Source of the DNA: Hahnella aquatica | Lineage (GTDB): Bacteria; Pseudomonadota; Gammaproteobacteria; Burkholderiales; Burkholderiaceae_A | Assembly (NCBI GenBank): GCA_965194505.1 | Contig: OZ239144.1 | Span: forward strand, 62,001-126,000 | Reading direction: 5' to 3' | DNA length: 64,000 bases | Shown here: one piece after another, positions 44,173-53,308 of the stretch | Layout: every line of letters begins with the position of its first letter | Position numbering within the stretch: the first letter of the stretch is position 1 | Position numbers and translations under genes: made by a program | Notes under the pieces: model-generated | The model's database searches: none | What the model was told of the DNA's origin: nothing | What the model saw: the letters and a program-made list of their open reading frames with translations, nothing else

Positions 44173-44796
44173 TCAGGGGTTGGGCTGTGCGGGAGGGTCG
44201 ACGTGGAGCAGCCGTTGCGCTGCAGCCGCATCCCCCCGAAGAAGCGCAGGCAAGGCCTGCAGTGCACGATCGATGGCCTGGCCCAGCGCAGTGGATTCGT
44301 CTGGCCGCGGCCGCTGCAGGACGAAGTCCGCCACGGCCTGCTCCAGCCCGAGGGTTCGGGGGTGGCCAATGCCCAGGCGCAGCCGCCAGAAATTGGCATC
44401 GCCCAGGGCGGTCGCAATGTCTCGAATGCCGTTGTGGCCGCCGTGGCCACCGCCTTGTTTGAGCCTAATCTGTCCGGGTGGCAGGTCGAGCTCATCGTGA
44501 ACCACCAGCAGTTCTTGTGGTTCGATTTGGTAGAAGTGGCGCATGGGCTGCACAGCCGCCCCAGAGCGGTTCATGAAGGTGTCTGGCTTGAGCAGCCAGA
44601 GGCCACCAGCGACCAGACCGGGGGCCGCGACCTTCGCGGCATGACCTTTAAACCGCGACTCGGAGGACCAACTGGCGGGGCCGGCGCCCAGGCCGCGGGC
44701 GGCCAGGGCATCCACAAACCAGAAACCCGCGTTGTGGCGGGTTTCAGAGTAGCCGGCCCCAGGGTTTCCGAGGCCGGCGATCAGGCGAATGGTCAT
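44173..44796 (-). CDS. pth: Peptidyl-tRNA hydrolase
   Basis: A 207-aa enzyme releasing peptides from prematurely dissociated peptidyl-tRNAs. IAGLGNPGAGYSETRHNAGFW includes the catalytic His; KPDTFMNRSG, VVHDELDLPPG with the catalytic Asp, and GGHGGHNGIRD follow. It is transcribed after rplY and before ychF, a frequent translation-linked order. Confidence 0.96.
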   Translation of the reverse strand: MTIRLIAGLGNPGAGYSETRHNAGFWFVDALAARGLGAGPASWSSESRFKGHAAKVAAPGLVAGGLWLLKPDTFMNRSGAAVQPMRHFYQIEPQELLVVHDELDLPPGQIRLKQGGGHGGHNGIRDIATALGDANFWRLRLGIGHPRTLGLEQAVADFVLQRPRPDESTALGQAIDRALQALPALLRGDAAAAQRLLHVDPPAQPNP

Positions 44797-44829
44797 GGCG
44801 CAATGCGGCCGGCGCGCAGACCGCGCTGC

Positions 44830-45444
44830 TTAGCCTGCAGTGGCGTCAGCCGGGGTAGCGTCGTCCTTGCCGCCTGGCTTGCTGGCCGTGGCAACAACGG
44901 GGTTGTCCTGGCCGTGGAGTACCAAGGTGACGCCTGCGGGCAGGGTGATGTCCTTGACGTGAACCGAGTGGCCAACCGCAAGCTTGGAGAGGTCGACCTC
45001 GATGAACTCCGGCAGGTCTTTGGGCAGGCAGCTGATCTCGAGCTCGTTGAGCACATGGCTGACGATGGCGGCATCGAGCTTGACGGCGGGGGAGACATCC
45101 TGACCCACAAAGTGCAAAGGCACCTTCTTGTGCAGAAGCTGATCGGCCTCGACACGTTGGAAGTCGATGTGCAGCACCTGGGCCTTGAACGGGTGCATTT
45201 GGAAGTCGCGCAGGAGCACCTGCTCGCTCTTGCCGTCGAGCTCGAGCTTCAGGATGGACGCATGGAAGGACTCAACCTTCAGCGCGAGAAAAATGGGGTT
45301 GTGATCCATTTCAATGGCGATGGGCTCGCCCTTGCCGCCATACACAATGCCTGGCAGCTTGCCATCCCGACGAAGGCGGCGGCTCGCACGCGATCCTTCA
45401 GCAGAACGGCGGGTTGCAACCACGGTGGACGTGGAAAATTTCAT
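44830..45444 (-). CDS. rplY: 50S ribosomal protein L25 (long CTC form)
   Basis: A 204-aa L25/TL5/CTC protein binding 5S rRNA. The N-terminal L25 domain includes GSRASRRLRRDGKLPGIVYGG, and the C-terminal CTC domain has LHFVGQDVSPAVKLD, DLPEFIEVDLS and LPAGVTL. Its length is that of the two-domain stress-type CTC proteins rather than the 94-aa E. coli L25. It lies downstream of prs, and a promoter candidate is seen at 45515-45544. Confidence 0.95.
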   Translation of the reverse strand: MKFSTSTVVATRRSAEGSRASRRLRRDGKLPGIVYGGKGEPIAIEMDHNPIFLALKVESFHASILKLELDGKSEQVLLRDFQMHPFKAQVLHIDFQRVEADQLLHKKVPLHFVGQDVSPAVKLDAAIVSHVLNELEISCLPKDLPEFIEVDLSKLAVGHSVHVKDITLPAGVTLVLHGQDNPVVATASKPGGKDDATPADATAG

Positions 45445-45514
45445 GATGCACTCCGCTTCTAAATGTGGTGAACAGGCCCCTGGGCCGCGACCAGCCTCAG
45501 AGGGAAAGCCCGCT

Positions 45515-45544
45515 AGTGTAGCAGTGGGCCCAATGGGCCGCCAA
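45515..45544 (-). promoter_or_regulatory. Candidate sigma-70 promoter for rplY-pth-ychF
   Basis: TTGGCG (45544-45539) and TACACT (45520-45515) are separated by 18 bases in the 110-bp prs-rplY gap, about 70 bases before the rplY start. Each box matches consensus at four positions. Confidence 0.4.
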
Positions 45545-45554
45545 GTTCGGGGAG

Positions 45555-46532
45555 CTAGGCCAGGAAGAGCGAACTGACCGAATCAGACTTCGCGATTCGA
45601 ATCATGGTCTCGGCCATGAGGCCTGCGCAGGTAATTGCGCGAATGCGGCCGCACTGGGCTGCCTCTTGGCTGAGCGGAATGGTGTCGGTGACCACCAGTT
45701 CATCGAGCGAAGACTCGGTGATGCGCTTGACCGCGCCGCCGGACAAGACGGGGTGGGTGCAATAGGCGATGACCTTGAGCGCGCCCTCGGCCTTCAGGGC
45801 ATCTGCAGCCTTGGTGAGGGTGCCGGCGGTGTCGACCATGTCGTCCATGATCAGGCAGGTTCGGCCGCTGACATCGCCGATGATGTTCATCACCTCGGAG
45901 ACATTGGCCTTGGGGCGGCGCTTGTCAATGATGGCCAGGTCGGTGTCGAGCTCCTTGGCAAAGGCACGGGCCCGCACCACACCACCCACATCGGGCGAAA
46001 CCACCATGGGGCTCGGGTAGTCGTGCTTCCAGACATCGGCCAGGATGATGGGCGCTGCGTAGATGTTGTCCACGGGGATGTCAAAGAAGCCCTGGATCTG
46101 GTCGGAGTGCAGGTCCATGGTGAGCAGGCGATCCACGCCCACCGACTGCAGCATGTTGGCAATCACCTTGGCGCTGATGGGCACGCGCGCCGACCGAACA
46201 CGGCGATCTTGACGGGCGTATCCAAAATAGGGAATCGCCGCAGTGATTCGGCTGGCCGAGGCGCGCCGAAGGGCGTCGGCCATCAGCATCACTTCCATGA
46301 GGTGGTCGTTTGCGGGCGAGCAGGTGGGCTGAAGAATGAAGACGTCGCGGCCACGCACATGCTCGAGAATCTCAACCGTGGCCTCACCGTCTGAGAAGCG
46401 TCCGATGGCCGAGCGGCCCAGTGGGATGGAGAGGTGGCGCGCCACCTCTGCTGCAAGCCGGGGGTTTGCATTGCCCGTGAACAGCATGATGCCGTCGGGT
46501 GATCCGTTTCCAACCGGGAGTCGATCCGCCAT
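45555..46532 (-). CDS. prs: Ribose-phosphate pyrophosphokinase
   Basis: A 325-aa enzyme making PRPP for nucleotide, His and Trp synthesis. LFTGNANPRLA opens the fold; RFSDGE, YFGYARQDRR, the TMDLHSDQIQGFF flexible loop and the PRPP-binding CLIMDDMVDTAGT follow. The ATG at 46532 fits homologues; an upstream in-frame TTG (46553) and a later ATG (46487) are alternatives. The tRNA-Gln gene lies 39 bp upstream on the same strand. Confidence 0.95.
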   Translation of the reverse strand: MADRLPVGNGSPDGIMLFTGNANPRLAAEVARHLSIPLGRSAIGRFSDGEATVEILEHVRGRDVFILQPTCSPANDHLMEVMLMADALRRASASRITAAIPYFGYARQDRRVRSARVPISAKVIANMLQSVGVDRLLTMDLHSDQIQGFFDIPVDNIYAAPIILADVWKHDYPSPMVVSPDVGGVVRARAFAKELDTDLAIIDKRRPKANVSEVMNIIGDVSGRTCLIMDDMVDTAGTLTKAADALKAEGALKVIAYCTHPVLSGGAVKRITESSLDELVVTDTIPLSQEAAQCGRIRAITCAGLMAETMIRIAKSDSVSSLFLA

Positions 46533-46571
46533 GCTCAGTGTGGTTCCAATCAAGCGGCCGCCGAAGGCCAG

Positions 46572-46648
46572 TGGCTGGGGAGGAAGGACTCGAACCCTCG
46601 CATGCCGGAATCAAAATCCGGTGCCTTGACCAACTTGGCGACTCCCCA
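46572..46648 (-). tRNA. tRNA-Gln (anticodon UUG)
   Basis: Read on the minus strand, the acceptor stem UGGGGAG pairs with CUCCCCA. The D-arm has AGUUGGUCAAGGC. The anticodon stem-loop CCGGAUUUUGAUUCCGG exposes UUG, and the T-arm is GAGGGUUCGAGUCCUUC. Discriminator G is followed by an encoded CCA (46574-46572). It sits 17 bp after the ispE stop and before prs, a common position in proteobacteria, and is probably processed from an ispE-tRNA-prs transcript. Confidence 0.97.
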
Positions 46649-46665
46649 GCGTTTGCAACAAGCCA

Positions 46666-47568
46666 TTATGGTAACTGTTCAGACGCCGGATGCCGAGCCA
46701 GGGCCCTGCAGACGCGAACCCGATCCGCTGCCAAGCCTTGTGTCACCAGGGTTTGGGCCAAGGTCTGGGCCTCCTCGTGATGCTGGCAACTCACGAAGCA
46801 GGCCCCCCCGCTGCCGCTCATGCGCACGGCGGCCGGGGGCAGTCCGAGGCCCGTGGCGACGCGCGCCAGCTGGTGTCGCCACTGGGCCACCACAGGAAAC
46901 TGGCGACAGGCCACGGGCTCGAGGTCGTTCCGACCCGCGGTCCAGCGCGCATCCTTGCAGGCCAGCTGAAGCTCGCTTGGTGGCATGGGCACCGTGTCTC
47001 GAACCAGGCTGGGGTCGCGGAAAATCGGGGCCGTGGGCACCACCTGCGGTGGCACGACCACCACAAACCATTGGGCTGCGGGCTGCAGGCTCTGCATCGA
47101 TTCACCGATCCCACCCACCAAGGCTGCCTGGCCGTGCAGGAAGAAGGGCACATCCGCCCCAAGGGTGAGGCCAATCTCGGCGAGGGTCTCGCGGGGGAGG
47201 TGAAGGCCCCAGAGGGCGTTGAGTGCCATCAGCGTGGTGGCCGCATCGGAGCTGCCTCCACCAAGGCCCGCCCCGTTGGGGATCGCCTTTCGGATGGAGA
47301 CCTCTGCGCCAGCAGTCTCAGAGAGCAGGCCACATGCCTGGCTGTGGGCCTTGAGGGCCCGGGCGGCCCGGATGGCGAGGTCGTCATCCTCAGCCCAGTC
47401 CAGTGATTCGGCCCGATGAATCTGCCCCCGCTCATGGGTCGTGATGCGAATTTCGTCACACCAGTCGATGAGGCAGAAGACGCTCTGCAGGAGGTGGTAG
47501 CCATCGGCACGCCGCCCCACCACATGCAGAAAGAGGTTGAGCTTGGCCGGGGCGAGCCAGGTCTGCAT
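46666..47568 (-). CDS. ispE: 4-diphosphocytidyl-2-C-methyl-D-erythritol kinase
   Basis: A 300-aa GHMP kinase of the MEP isoprenoid pathway. PAKLNLFLHVVGRRADGYH is the N-terminal substrate site, the ATP loop is PNGAGLGGGSSDAATTL, and GADVPFFLHG follows. The start overlaps the lolB stop by one base (TGATG). Length is slightly above E. coli IspE (283 aa) because of a charged C-terminal tail. Confidence 0.96.
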   Translation of the reverse strand: MQTWLAPAKLNLFLHVVGRRADGYHLLQSVFCLIDWCDEIRITTHERGQIHRAESLDWAEDDDLAIRAARALKAHSQACGLLSETAGAEVSIRKAIPNGAGLGGGSSDAATTLMALNALWGLHLPRETLAEIGLTLGADVPFFLHGQAALVGGIGESMQSLQPAAQWFVVVVPPQVVPTAPIFRDPSLVRDTVPMPPSELQLACKDARWTAGRNDLEPVACRQFPVVAQWRHQLARVATGLGLPPAAVRMSGSGGACFVSCQHHEEAQTLAQTLVTQGLAADRVRVCRALARHPASEQLP

Positions 47569-48089
47569 CAGGGCTGCAGCCGGTCGGGCACGATGCGAAT
47601 GGCCAGGGGGCCTCGGCTGCTGGGCAGCGAGGCCTCAATGCGCCGGGATGTCGCCGCCTCGGAGGGAGACAACTGCTGCGCAACGGCATCGAGCAGCGCA
47701 CCGAGGGTCTGCAGTTGGTCGCCCTGCAGGCCCAGTGCATCGAGGGCCCATTGGCGGGCCCGCTCCGTGGACACCGACTCACCGCGTGGCCCAGCCAGCG
47801 ACCAGCCCTGCCAGTCCTGTGGCAGACGGGTCTGGCGCAGCAGGCCCTGTGGCTGACCCCAGGGGTCTGTGATCGCGAGCATGGCCTCGCGCCCGGCGGG
47901 GCCTTCGCGGGCAGGCCACCACTCAAATCGACCCTGGATGGGGCTCTCGAGGCCTGGCCCGAACAGCACGAAGCGGCCCACCGATGCGGGCAGGTCGTCG
48001 GCCGAGGTCGTGGCCTGTTGCGCGGGGGGCAGGCTTGCGCATGCTTGCAACAGCACCAGCCCCAGACCCAAGGCCACACGCCGCATCAC
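47568..48089 (-). CDS. lolB: Outer-membrane lipoprotein insertion protein LolB
   Basis: A 173-aa lipoprotein with a lipobox LLQAC (Cys17). The mature part follows the LolB pattern: VGRFVLFG near its start, then GRFEWWPAREG, LAITDPWGQPQGLL and a C-terminal ASLPSSRGPLAIRIVPDRL. LolB accepts lipoproteins from LolA and inserts them in the outer membrane. lolB next to ispE is a classic gammaproteobacterial and betaproteobacterial pairing and supports the call. Confidence 0.85.
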   Translation of the reverse strand: MMRRVALGLGLVLLQACASLPPAQQATTSADDLPASVGRFVLFGPGLESPIQGRFEWWPAREGPAGREAMLAITDPWGQPQGLLRQTRLPQDWQGWSLAGPRGESVSTERARQWALDALGLQGDQLQTLGALLDAVAQQLSPSEAATSRRIEASLPSSRGPLAIRIVPDRLQP

Positions 48090-49060
48090 TCGATGCGAAC
48101 CCCAAGGCGTTCAAGGGTCTGGGCGAGCACCTTGTTGTGTGGGTCACTGGCCAGTCCAATGCGCCAGATCGCCTTGGCCCGGTCGGCCTGGCCAAGCGTC
48201 CAGAGCACCTCGCCCAGGTGGGCAGAGATCTCTGCGTCGGGCTGCTGTCGGTGGGCGCGCTCCAGCCACGTGAGCGCCTCCTTGGGCTGGCCCATGCGGA
48301 AGAGCACCCAGCCCATGCTGTCGAGAATGTGTGGGTCCTCCGGCGCAAGGCTCACCGCTTTTCGAATCAGTTCGTTGGCCTCGGTGAGGCGCTCGCCGCG
48401 GTCTGCCAGGCTGTAGCCCAGGGCATTGAGCGCATGGGCATGTGTGGGCTCGCGGGCAATCAGGCTTCGGAGCAGGCGCTCCATGTCATCGAGCCGGCCG
48501 AGCTGCTCGTGCAGCATGGCCCGGGTGTAACTCAGTGATGCAAGCTGCAGGTCCGGGGCGCCAATGGTCTCCAGCAGGGCAAGGGCCTGAGCCCGGTTTG
48601 GCGTGCGGCTGAGCAGGCCCGTGAGCCGCTCGTAAAACGGTTCGAGCTGTCCGGCGCGCCGAGCTTGTTCGCGTCGCGCCAGCAGCGACTGGGTGAGGTC
48701 GCCCGTGAACCCGAGCATGAGCTCGAGTGTGTCGACGGTGTCCTGGGCCTCAAGCCGTCCATTGCTCGCCTTGGCCCAGACCCTCGCCGCGCGCAGGGCC
48801 TGGGCCGGTGCCCGCGCACTCAGGGCCACCTGGGTGGCACGCTCTGCGATGTTGGCCTGCTGCGTCTCTTCGGCCAAGGAGACATAGGTGGCCGCGGCCA
48901 GGGCGAGTTCACCCTCTTGGATGGCCAGTTCGCTCACCAGAATCTGGAAGACCATGCGGGGCTCTTGCGGACCGGCCGAGCTCCCCTTGGCCAGGGCGGG
49001 CCAGGAGATCGACGCAGCCATTGCAAGGGCGGCCAGGCGAATGGAATAACGCATCATCAT
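48086..49060 (-). CDS. Secreted tetratricopeptide-repeat protein
   Basis: A 324-aa protein with a signal peptide (AALAMAASISWPALAKG). Several TPR-like units span about residues 35-310; the clearest are HALNALGYSLADRGERLTEANELIRKA and the following HILDSMGWVLFRMGQPKEAL. No enzymatic domain is visible. It is coupled to lolB (ATGA) and divergent from mutM over 40 bp. Related TPR proteins precede lolB in many betaproteobacteria; a role in envelope assembly is inferred. Three consecutive Met codons (49060, 49057, 49054) could start it. Confidence 0.82.
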   Translation of the reverse strand: MMMRYSIRLAALAMAASISWPALAKGSSAGPQEPRMVFQILVSELAIQEGELALAAATYVSLAEETQQANIAERATQVALSARAPAQALRAARVWAKASNGRLEAQDTVDTLELMLGFTGDLTQSLLARREQARRAGQLEPFYERLTGLLSRTPNRAQALALLETIGAPDLQLASLSYTRAMLHEQLGRLDDMERLLRSLIAREPTHAHALNALGYSLADRGERLTEANELIRKAVSLAPEDPHILDSMGWVLFRMGQPKEALTWLERAHRQQPDAEISAHLGEVLWTLGQADRAKAIWRIGLASDPHNKVLAQTLERLGVRIE

Positions 49061-49100
49061 GGTCTCGCAACAGTAACCCAGAATGAAGGGGGCCATGGCC

Positions 49101-49955
49101 ATGCCCGAACTGCCAGAGGTGGAAGTGATTGCCCGCGGGCTGGTGCCAGTCTTGGTGGGCCAGCGGCTGCATCGCCTGGCCGTGAGCGGCAAGCCCCTGC
49201 GAAGCTTTGCCGGCCGCATCACGCCGCTCAAGCCCCTCGAAGGCCAACGGCTCGTGGGGTTGTCTCGGCGGGCCAAGACGCTCATCTGGACATTCGAGCA
49301 GCATTGGCTGGCGATTCACCTTGGAATGTCGGGCGTGCTGCGTTGGCAGCCATCGCCCGTGGAGAATGCGCCGCCGGCGCACTGCCACCTGCGATGCTGG
49401 TGGGAGCACGGTGAACTCTGGTTCGTTGACCCGCGCCGATTCGGCGACATCCGACTGGCCCGCCGCCCGCAGGGTGTCCACACGCCCCATGACAGTCCCT
49501 TGCCAGCCAGCCTCGTGGGCCAAGCGGGCCAAGGATGGGAGCCCCTGTCGGCCACACTGACGCCGCAGGCCTTCGCAGGCTCGGCCAAGGGCGTGCGGCA
49601 GGCCATCAAGGTCTGGCTCATGAAGGGTGATCCGCTCGTGGGCGTGGGCAATATTTATGCAAGTGAGGCCCTCCATCGGGCGGGCATTCACCCAGCCCGG
49701 CCCGCGGGTCGGGTCTCTGCGGCCCGACTTCACCAGCTGCTGCAGGCCATCCGGGCGGTGCTTGAAGAGGCCATTGCGGCTGGTGGCAGCACCCTGCGCG
49801 ACTACCGACATGCCGATGGCGGCACCGGGCAGTATGCGGGTGCACATCGCGTCTACGACCGGGCCGGCGAGCCCTGCCCATACTGCGGGCAAGCCATCCG
49901 ACGCATGGTCCAAGCCCAGCGGGCCAGCTTCTACTGCCCTGCCTGTCAGCGATGA
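49101..49955 (+). CDS. mutM: Formamidopyrimidine-DNA glycosylase
   Basis: A 284-aa bifunctional glycosylase/AP lyase removing 8-oxoguanine. The start was set so that the catalytic Pro follows the initiator Met (MPELPEVE); the frame is open further upstream. The helix-two-turn-helix segment GVGNIYASEALHRAGIHP and the C-terminal zinc finger CPYCG...FYCPACQR are intact. Coupled to mutY by an ATGA, so the two arms of the GO repair system share a message. Confidence 0.96.
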   Translation: MPELPEVEVIARGLVPVLVGQRLHRLAVSGKPLRSFAGRITPLKPLEGQRLVGLSRRAKTLIWTFEQHWLAIHLGMSGVLRWQPSPVENAPPAHCHLRCWWEHGELWFVDPRRFGDIRLARRPQGVHTPHDSPLPASLVGQAGQGWEPLSATLTPQAFAGSAKGVRQAIKVWLMKGDPLVGVGNIYASEALHRAGIHPARPAGRVSAARLHQLLQAIRAVLEEAIAAGGSTLRDYRHADGGTGQYAGAHRVYDRAGEPCPYCGQAIRRMVQAQRASFYCPACQR

Positions 49956-51010
49956 GCCGTCGGTCGGTCTCGCGCTTTTCCAGCCAGCTCATGGCCTGGG
50001 CTGCCCAGCATGGGCGCGCCGGCCTGCCCTGGCACCCGGCACCGGGTCAGTCGCCGGACCCCTATCGAGTCTGGCTCTCCGAGATCATGCTTCAGCAGAC
50101 GCAGCTGGCCACCATGCGTCCTTACTTCGATCGTTTCCTGGCGAGGTTCCCAGACTGCGCGGCACTCGCGGCAGCCCCGTTGGATGACGTGCTTTCGGCC
50201 TGGAGTGGGCTGGGCTATTACGCCCGTGCACGCAATCTGCATCGGGCGGCCCAGCAGCTCGTGGAGGCCGGTGGCTTTCCCGCCCATGCAGAGGCATGGC
50301 AGCGGCTGCCCGGGGTGGGCCGCTCCACGGCTGCAGCCATTTGCGCAGTGGTGTTTGGGGAGCGGGTGGCGATTCTCGATGGCAATGTTCGTCGGGTCCT
50401 GGCGCGGCAAGTCTGCGCGCCCCAGCCCTGGGCCAGTCAGGCTCTGGCCAATCACCTCTGGCAGGAGGCCGAGGCTCGCCTGCCAGAGGCCGCCCAGGAC
50501 ATGCCCGCCTACACCCAGGCCATCATGGACCTCGGGGCACTGGTCTGCCTGCCGCGACAGCCGCGCTGTGAGGCCTGCCCCGTGTCGGGGCACTGTGAGA
50601 GCCATCGTCGGGGGCGAGTCTCCGACTTCCCCGTGCCGCGGCTGGCCCGTGTCCGGCCGGTGCGCCAGGCCCGCTGGCTGGTGGTTTGGCGCAAGGGCTG
50701 CGTGGGCCTGGTTCGGCAGCCCGAGGAAGGCCTCTGGGGTGGGCTTTGGGTGCTGCCCGAGTGGCCGCTGGACACGGCATGGCCTCAAGGCTGTCATGCA
50801 CCCCTCTCTCTCAGCCACGACTTCACGCACTTTCGCCTGGAGATTCAATGGGCGGGCTTGTCGCTGTCGGCCAAGGCAAGGCCTCCGTGCGCGGGTCTGC
50901 AGTGGGTGCCTGTGGCCGAGGCCCTGACACGCGGGCTGCCCACGCCGGTGCGGCGTGTGCTGGGCCTTAGTCGAGACCGCGTCGAATCAGGGAGCGGTGT
51001 CGAACCATGA
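49952..51010 (+). CDS. mutY: Adenine DNA glycosylase
   Basis: A 352-aa glycosylase removing A opposite 8-oxoguanine. SEIMLQQTQ, the HhH motif LPGVGRSTAAAI and catalytic Asp in VAILDGNVRRVL are present. The [4Fe-4S] loop CLPRQPRCEACPVSGHC has the Cx6Cx2Cx5C spacing. The C-terminal NUDIX-like domain has HDFTHFRLEI, with FTH in place of the usual FSH 8-oxoG contact. The 3' end overlaps convergent rapZ by 44 bp. Confidence 0.96.
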   Translation: MSRRSVSRFSSQLMAWAAQHGRAGLPWHPAPGQSPDPYRVWLSEIMLQQTQLATMRPYFDRFLARFPDCAALAAAPLDDVLSAWSGLGYYARARNLHRAAQQLVEAGGFPAHAEAWQRLPGVGRSTAAAICAVVFGERVAILDGNVRRVLARQVCAPQPWASQALANHLWQEAEARLPEAAQDMPAYTQAIMDLGALVCLPRQPRCEACPVSGHCESHRRGRVSDFPVPRLARVRPVRQARWLVVWRKGCVGLVRQPEEGLWGGLWVLPEWPLDTAWPQGCHAPLSLSHDFTHFRLEIQWAGLSLSAKARPPCAGLQWVPVAEALTRGLPTPVRRVLGLSRDRVESGSGVEP

Positions 51011-51860
51011 CTGGCCAGGCCCCCGAGAAGTGCTTCGCCAAGGCTTCGGCACAGTAGACCGACCGGTGTTGCCCCCCGGTGCAGCCGAGTGCGACCGTCA
51101 GGTAACTGCGGTGCTCGGTCTGATAATGCGGCAGCCAGCGCTCCAGAAAGCCCTGGATGTCGGTGACCATCGTGCCCACGCTCGGCTTGTCCTCTAAGAA
51201 CCGGATGACCTTCGTGTCTTTGCCCGTGAGGCCGCGCAGGGCGTTGTCATAGAAGGGGTTGGGCAGGCAGCGCACATCGAAGACCAGGTCGGCATCCAGG
51301 GGCACACCCTCCTTGTAGGCAAATGACTGGAACAGGAGTGTCAAGGGGGAGGCCTTGAGTGAGAGCAGTTCCCGCACCCAGGCCCGCAGCCCCGAAGGAC
51401 CGAGGTCGCTCGTGTCGAAGGCCGTGCCAAGGGTTGCATAGTCGGCGAGCAGTTCCCGCTCGGCCTCAATGCACTCTGCGAGCGAGCGGCCGTCGGTGAG
51501 GCCCTGGTCGGCGGTGAGGCTCAGTGGATGTCGTCGCCGGGTCTCTGAGTAGCGCTGCACGAGAATGTCCGACCGTGCGGTGAGAAAGAGCACGGTGAGA
51601 TCAACCCCCGATGCACGAATGGCGTCGAGCGTGCCGCCCAGTGCACCCGCATCCACCGCGCCGCGCGCGTCGGCGGCCACGGCCATGCGCTGGTGGCCTT
51701 GCCCACGAAGGGTCTGCACCAGGCCCTCGAGCAGTCCAATGGGCAGGTTGTCCACGCAGAAGTAGCCGGTGTCCTCGAGGGCCTTCAGGACAACAGACTT
51801 CCCCGAGCCCGAAAGCCCGGTGAGCAGCACGAGCTTGGAGGATGGACTGGTCGTGGTCAT
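50967..51860 (-). CDS. rapZ: RNase adapter protein RapZ
   Basis: A 297-aa P-loop protein. Walker A is GLSGSGKS at residues 15-22, and DNLPIGLLEGL follows. The C-terminal domain has SFAYKEGVPLDADLVFDVRCLPNPF and GCTGGQHRSVY, both RapZ hallmarks. In E. coli it presents a small RNA to RNase E to control amino-sugar synthesis; targets in betaproteobacteria are not clear. It is the last gene of the rpoN-hpf-ptsN-hprK-rapZ run and overlaps hprK (ATGA). Confidence 0.95.
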   Translation of the reverse strand: MTTTSPSSKLVLLTGLSGSGKSVVLKALEDTGYFCVDNLPIGLLEGLVQTLRGQGHQRMAVAADARGAVDAGALGGTLDAIRASGVDLTVLFLTARSDILVQRYSETRRRHPLSLTADQGLTDGRSLAECIEAERELLADYATLGTAFDTSDLGPSGLRAWVRELLSLKASPLTLLFQSFAYKEGVPLDADLVFDVRCLPNPFYDNALRGLTGKDTKVIRFLEDKPSVGTMVTDIQGFLERWLPHYQTEHRSYLTVALGCTGGQHRSVYCAEALAKHFSGAWPVMVRHRSLIRRGLD

Positions 51861-52783
51861 GGGGCGGCCTGCCGCATGGCAGCCTGCTGACGCTCCGTGA
51901 ATTCCTTCAGGGTGTCGACACCCCGCAGCTGAAGCACCGTGTTGCGAACGGCGGCCTCGACCAGCACCGCCAGGTTGCGGCCCGCTGCAACCGGAATGAC
52001 CACCTTGCGGATGGGCAGCCCAAGCACCTCCTCATTGAGGGCTTCCAGCGGCAGCCGTTCGTATTCGTCGATGGCAGACCGCCGCACAAGCTGCACAATC
52101 AGCCGCAGACGAAGGCGTCGTCGAACGCTGGTCTCACCAAAAATGGCCTTGATGTCGAGCAGGCCCAGGCCACGAACCTCGAGCAGGTTCTGCAGCAGCG
52201 CGGGGCACTTGCCTTCAACGGTGTCGGGGGCAATGCGTGCGAACTCCACCACATCGTCGGCCACCAGGCCATGGCCGCGGGTGATGAGTTCCAAGGCCAG
52301 CTCGCTCTTGCCCAGACCCGATTCCCCGCAGATGAGCACGCCAATGCTCAGCACATCCATGAAGACCCCGTGCAGGGACGTGCTTGGTGCAAGGGTCTTG
52401 CTCAGCTGAATGCGGGTGAGGTCGATGAGTCGCGCCGCCTGTAGGCTGCTTCGCATCAGCGGTGTGCCATCACGATCGCAGGCATCGAAGAGCTGGGCCG
52501 GCGGCACTTGGCCGTCTGCGATGACCAGTGCGGGCGGGCGCCCCGAGAGCAGTTCGGCGGTGAGGTAGGAGCGGCGCTGTGGATCGAGCCGGTTGTAGTA
52601 GTCCACCTCGGCTGCGCCGAGCACCTGAATGCGATTGGGGTGAATCAGGTTAAGGTGACCGACCAGGTCTGCACTCTCAAATGATGGGCCGGAGATGTGG
52701 CGGTCTGCACCCACGCTGCCCGTGACCCAGGTCAGCCGCAGGAGTTCTCGGTAGGACTCGAAGAACGCTGCGACGTTGAGCAT
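51857..52783 (-). CDS. hprK: HPr kinase/phosphorylase
   Basis: A 308-aa bifunctional enzyme that phosphorylates and dephosphorylates HPr on serine. The P-loop GESGLGKS is at residues 153-160, preceded by the SLHGVFMDV strand and followed by HGLVADD and EVRGLGLLDIKAIFG. In proteobacteria it works with the regulatory PTS-Ntr rather than sugar uptake, consistent with ptsN 12 bases upstream. No HPr or EI gene is in the window. Confidence 0.96.
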   Translation of the reverse strand: MLNVAAFFESYRELLRLTWVTGSVGADRHISGPSFESADLVGHLNLIHPNRIQVLGAAEVDYYNRLDPQRRSYLTAELLSGRPPALVIADGQVPPAQLFDACDRDGTPLMRSSLQAARLIDLTRIQLSKTLAPSTSLHGVFMDVLSIGVLICGESGLGKSELALELITRGHGLVADDVVEFARIAPDTVEGKCPALLQNLLEVRGLGLLDIKAIFGETSVRRRLRLRLIVQLVRRSAIDEYERLPLEALNEEVLGLPIRKVVIPVAAGRNLAVLVEAAVRNTVLQLRGVDTLKEFTERQQAAMRQAAP

Positions 52784-52795
52784 GGCTGGGGCCTG

Positions 52796-53260
52796 TCAGC
52801 CCCCGGCCGAACGCCAGGCGCACAGGGCCTGGTGAAGTGCCTGCGGATCTTGGCTGCCGAGCAGGGCCTCTCGCAGGCCGGTGTCCGAGAGCATCTCGGC
52901 CACCTCGGAGAGGAGTTCCAGGTGCTGCTGGGTGGCCTGCTCTGGCACGAGCAGGAAGATCAGCACCGAGACAGGCTGACCATCGGGTGCATCGAAGGGG
53001 ATGGGGCTGGCCAGCCGGAACACGGCCGCCACGGCATCTTCCAGGCCCTTGATGCGGCCATGTGGAATGGCGATGCCGTCGCCAAGCCCGGTGGAGCCAA
53101 GGCGCTCGCGGGCAAACAAGGAGTCGAAGACCTTGCTGCGTGCGATGCCCTGGTGCTCTTCAAACAGCAAACCCGCCTGTTCAAAGACGCGCTTCTTGCT
53201 AGAGGCGTCGACATCCAGTTGGATGTTGTCGACGGCGAGGAGCTTGCAGATCCGGTTCAT
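52796..53260 (-). CDS. ptsN: PTS-Ntr regulatory EIIA protein
   Basis: A 154-aa IIA-Ntr protein. The phosphorylatable His67 is in AIPHGRIKG, and the RVFEQAGLLFEEHQGI region matches the mannitol/fructose IIA fold. It signals nitrogen, carbon and potassium status. Located between hpf and hprK as in other betaproteobacteria. Confidence 0.95.
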   Translation of the reverse strand: MNRICKLLAVDNIQLDVDASSKKRVFEQAGLLFEEHQGIARSKVFDSLFARERLGSTGLGDGIAIPHGRIKGLEDAVAAVFRLASPIPFDAPDGQPVSVLIFLLVPEQATQQHLELLSEVAEMLSDTGLREALLGSQDPQALHQALCAWRSAGG

Positions 53261-53308
53261 GAGGCCAAATTATAGGCCGGTTTCACCAGATTTGCTGCGC
53301 TGCGGCAA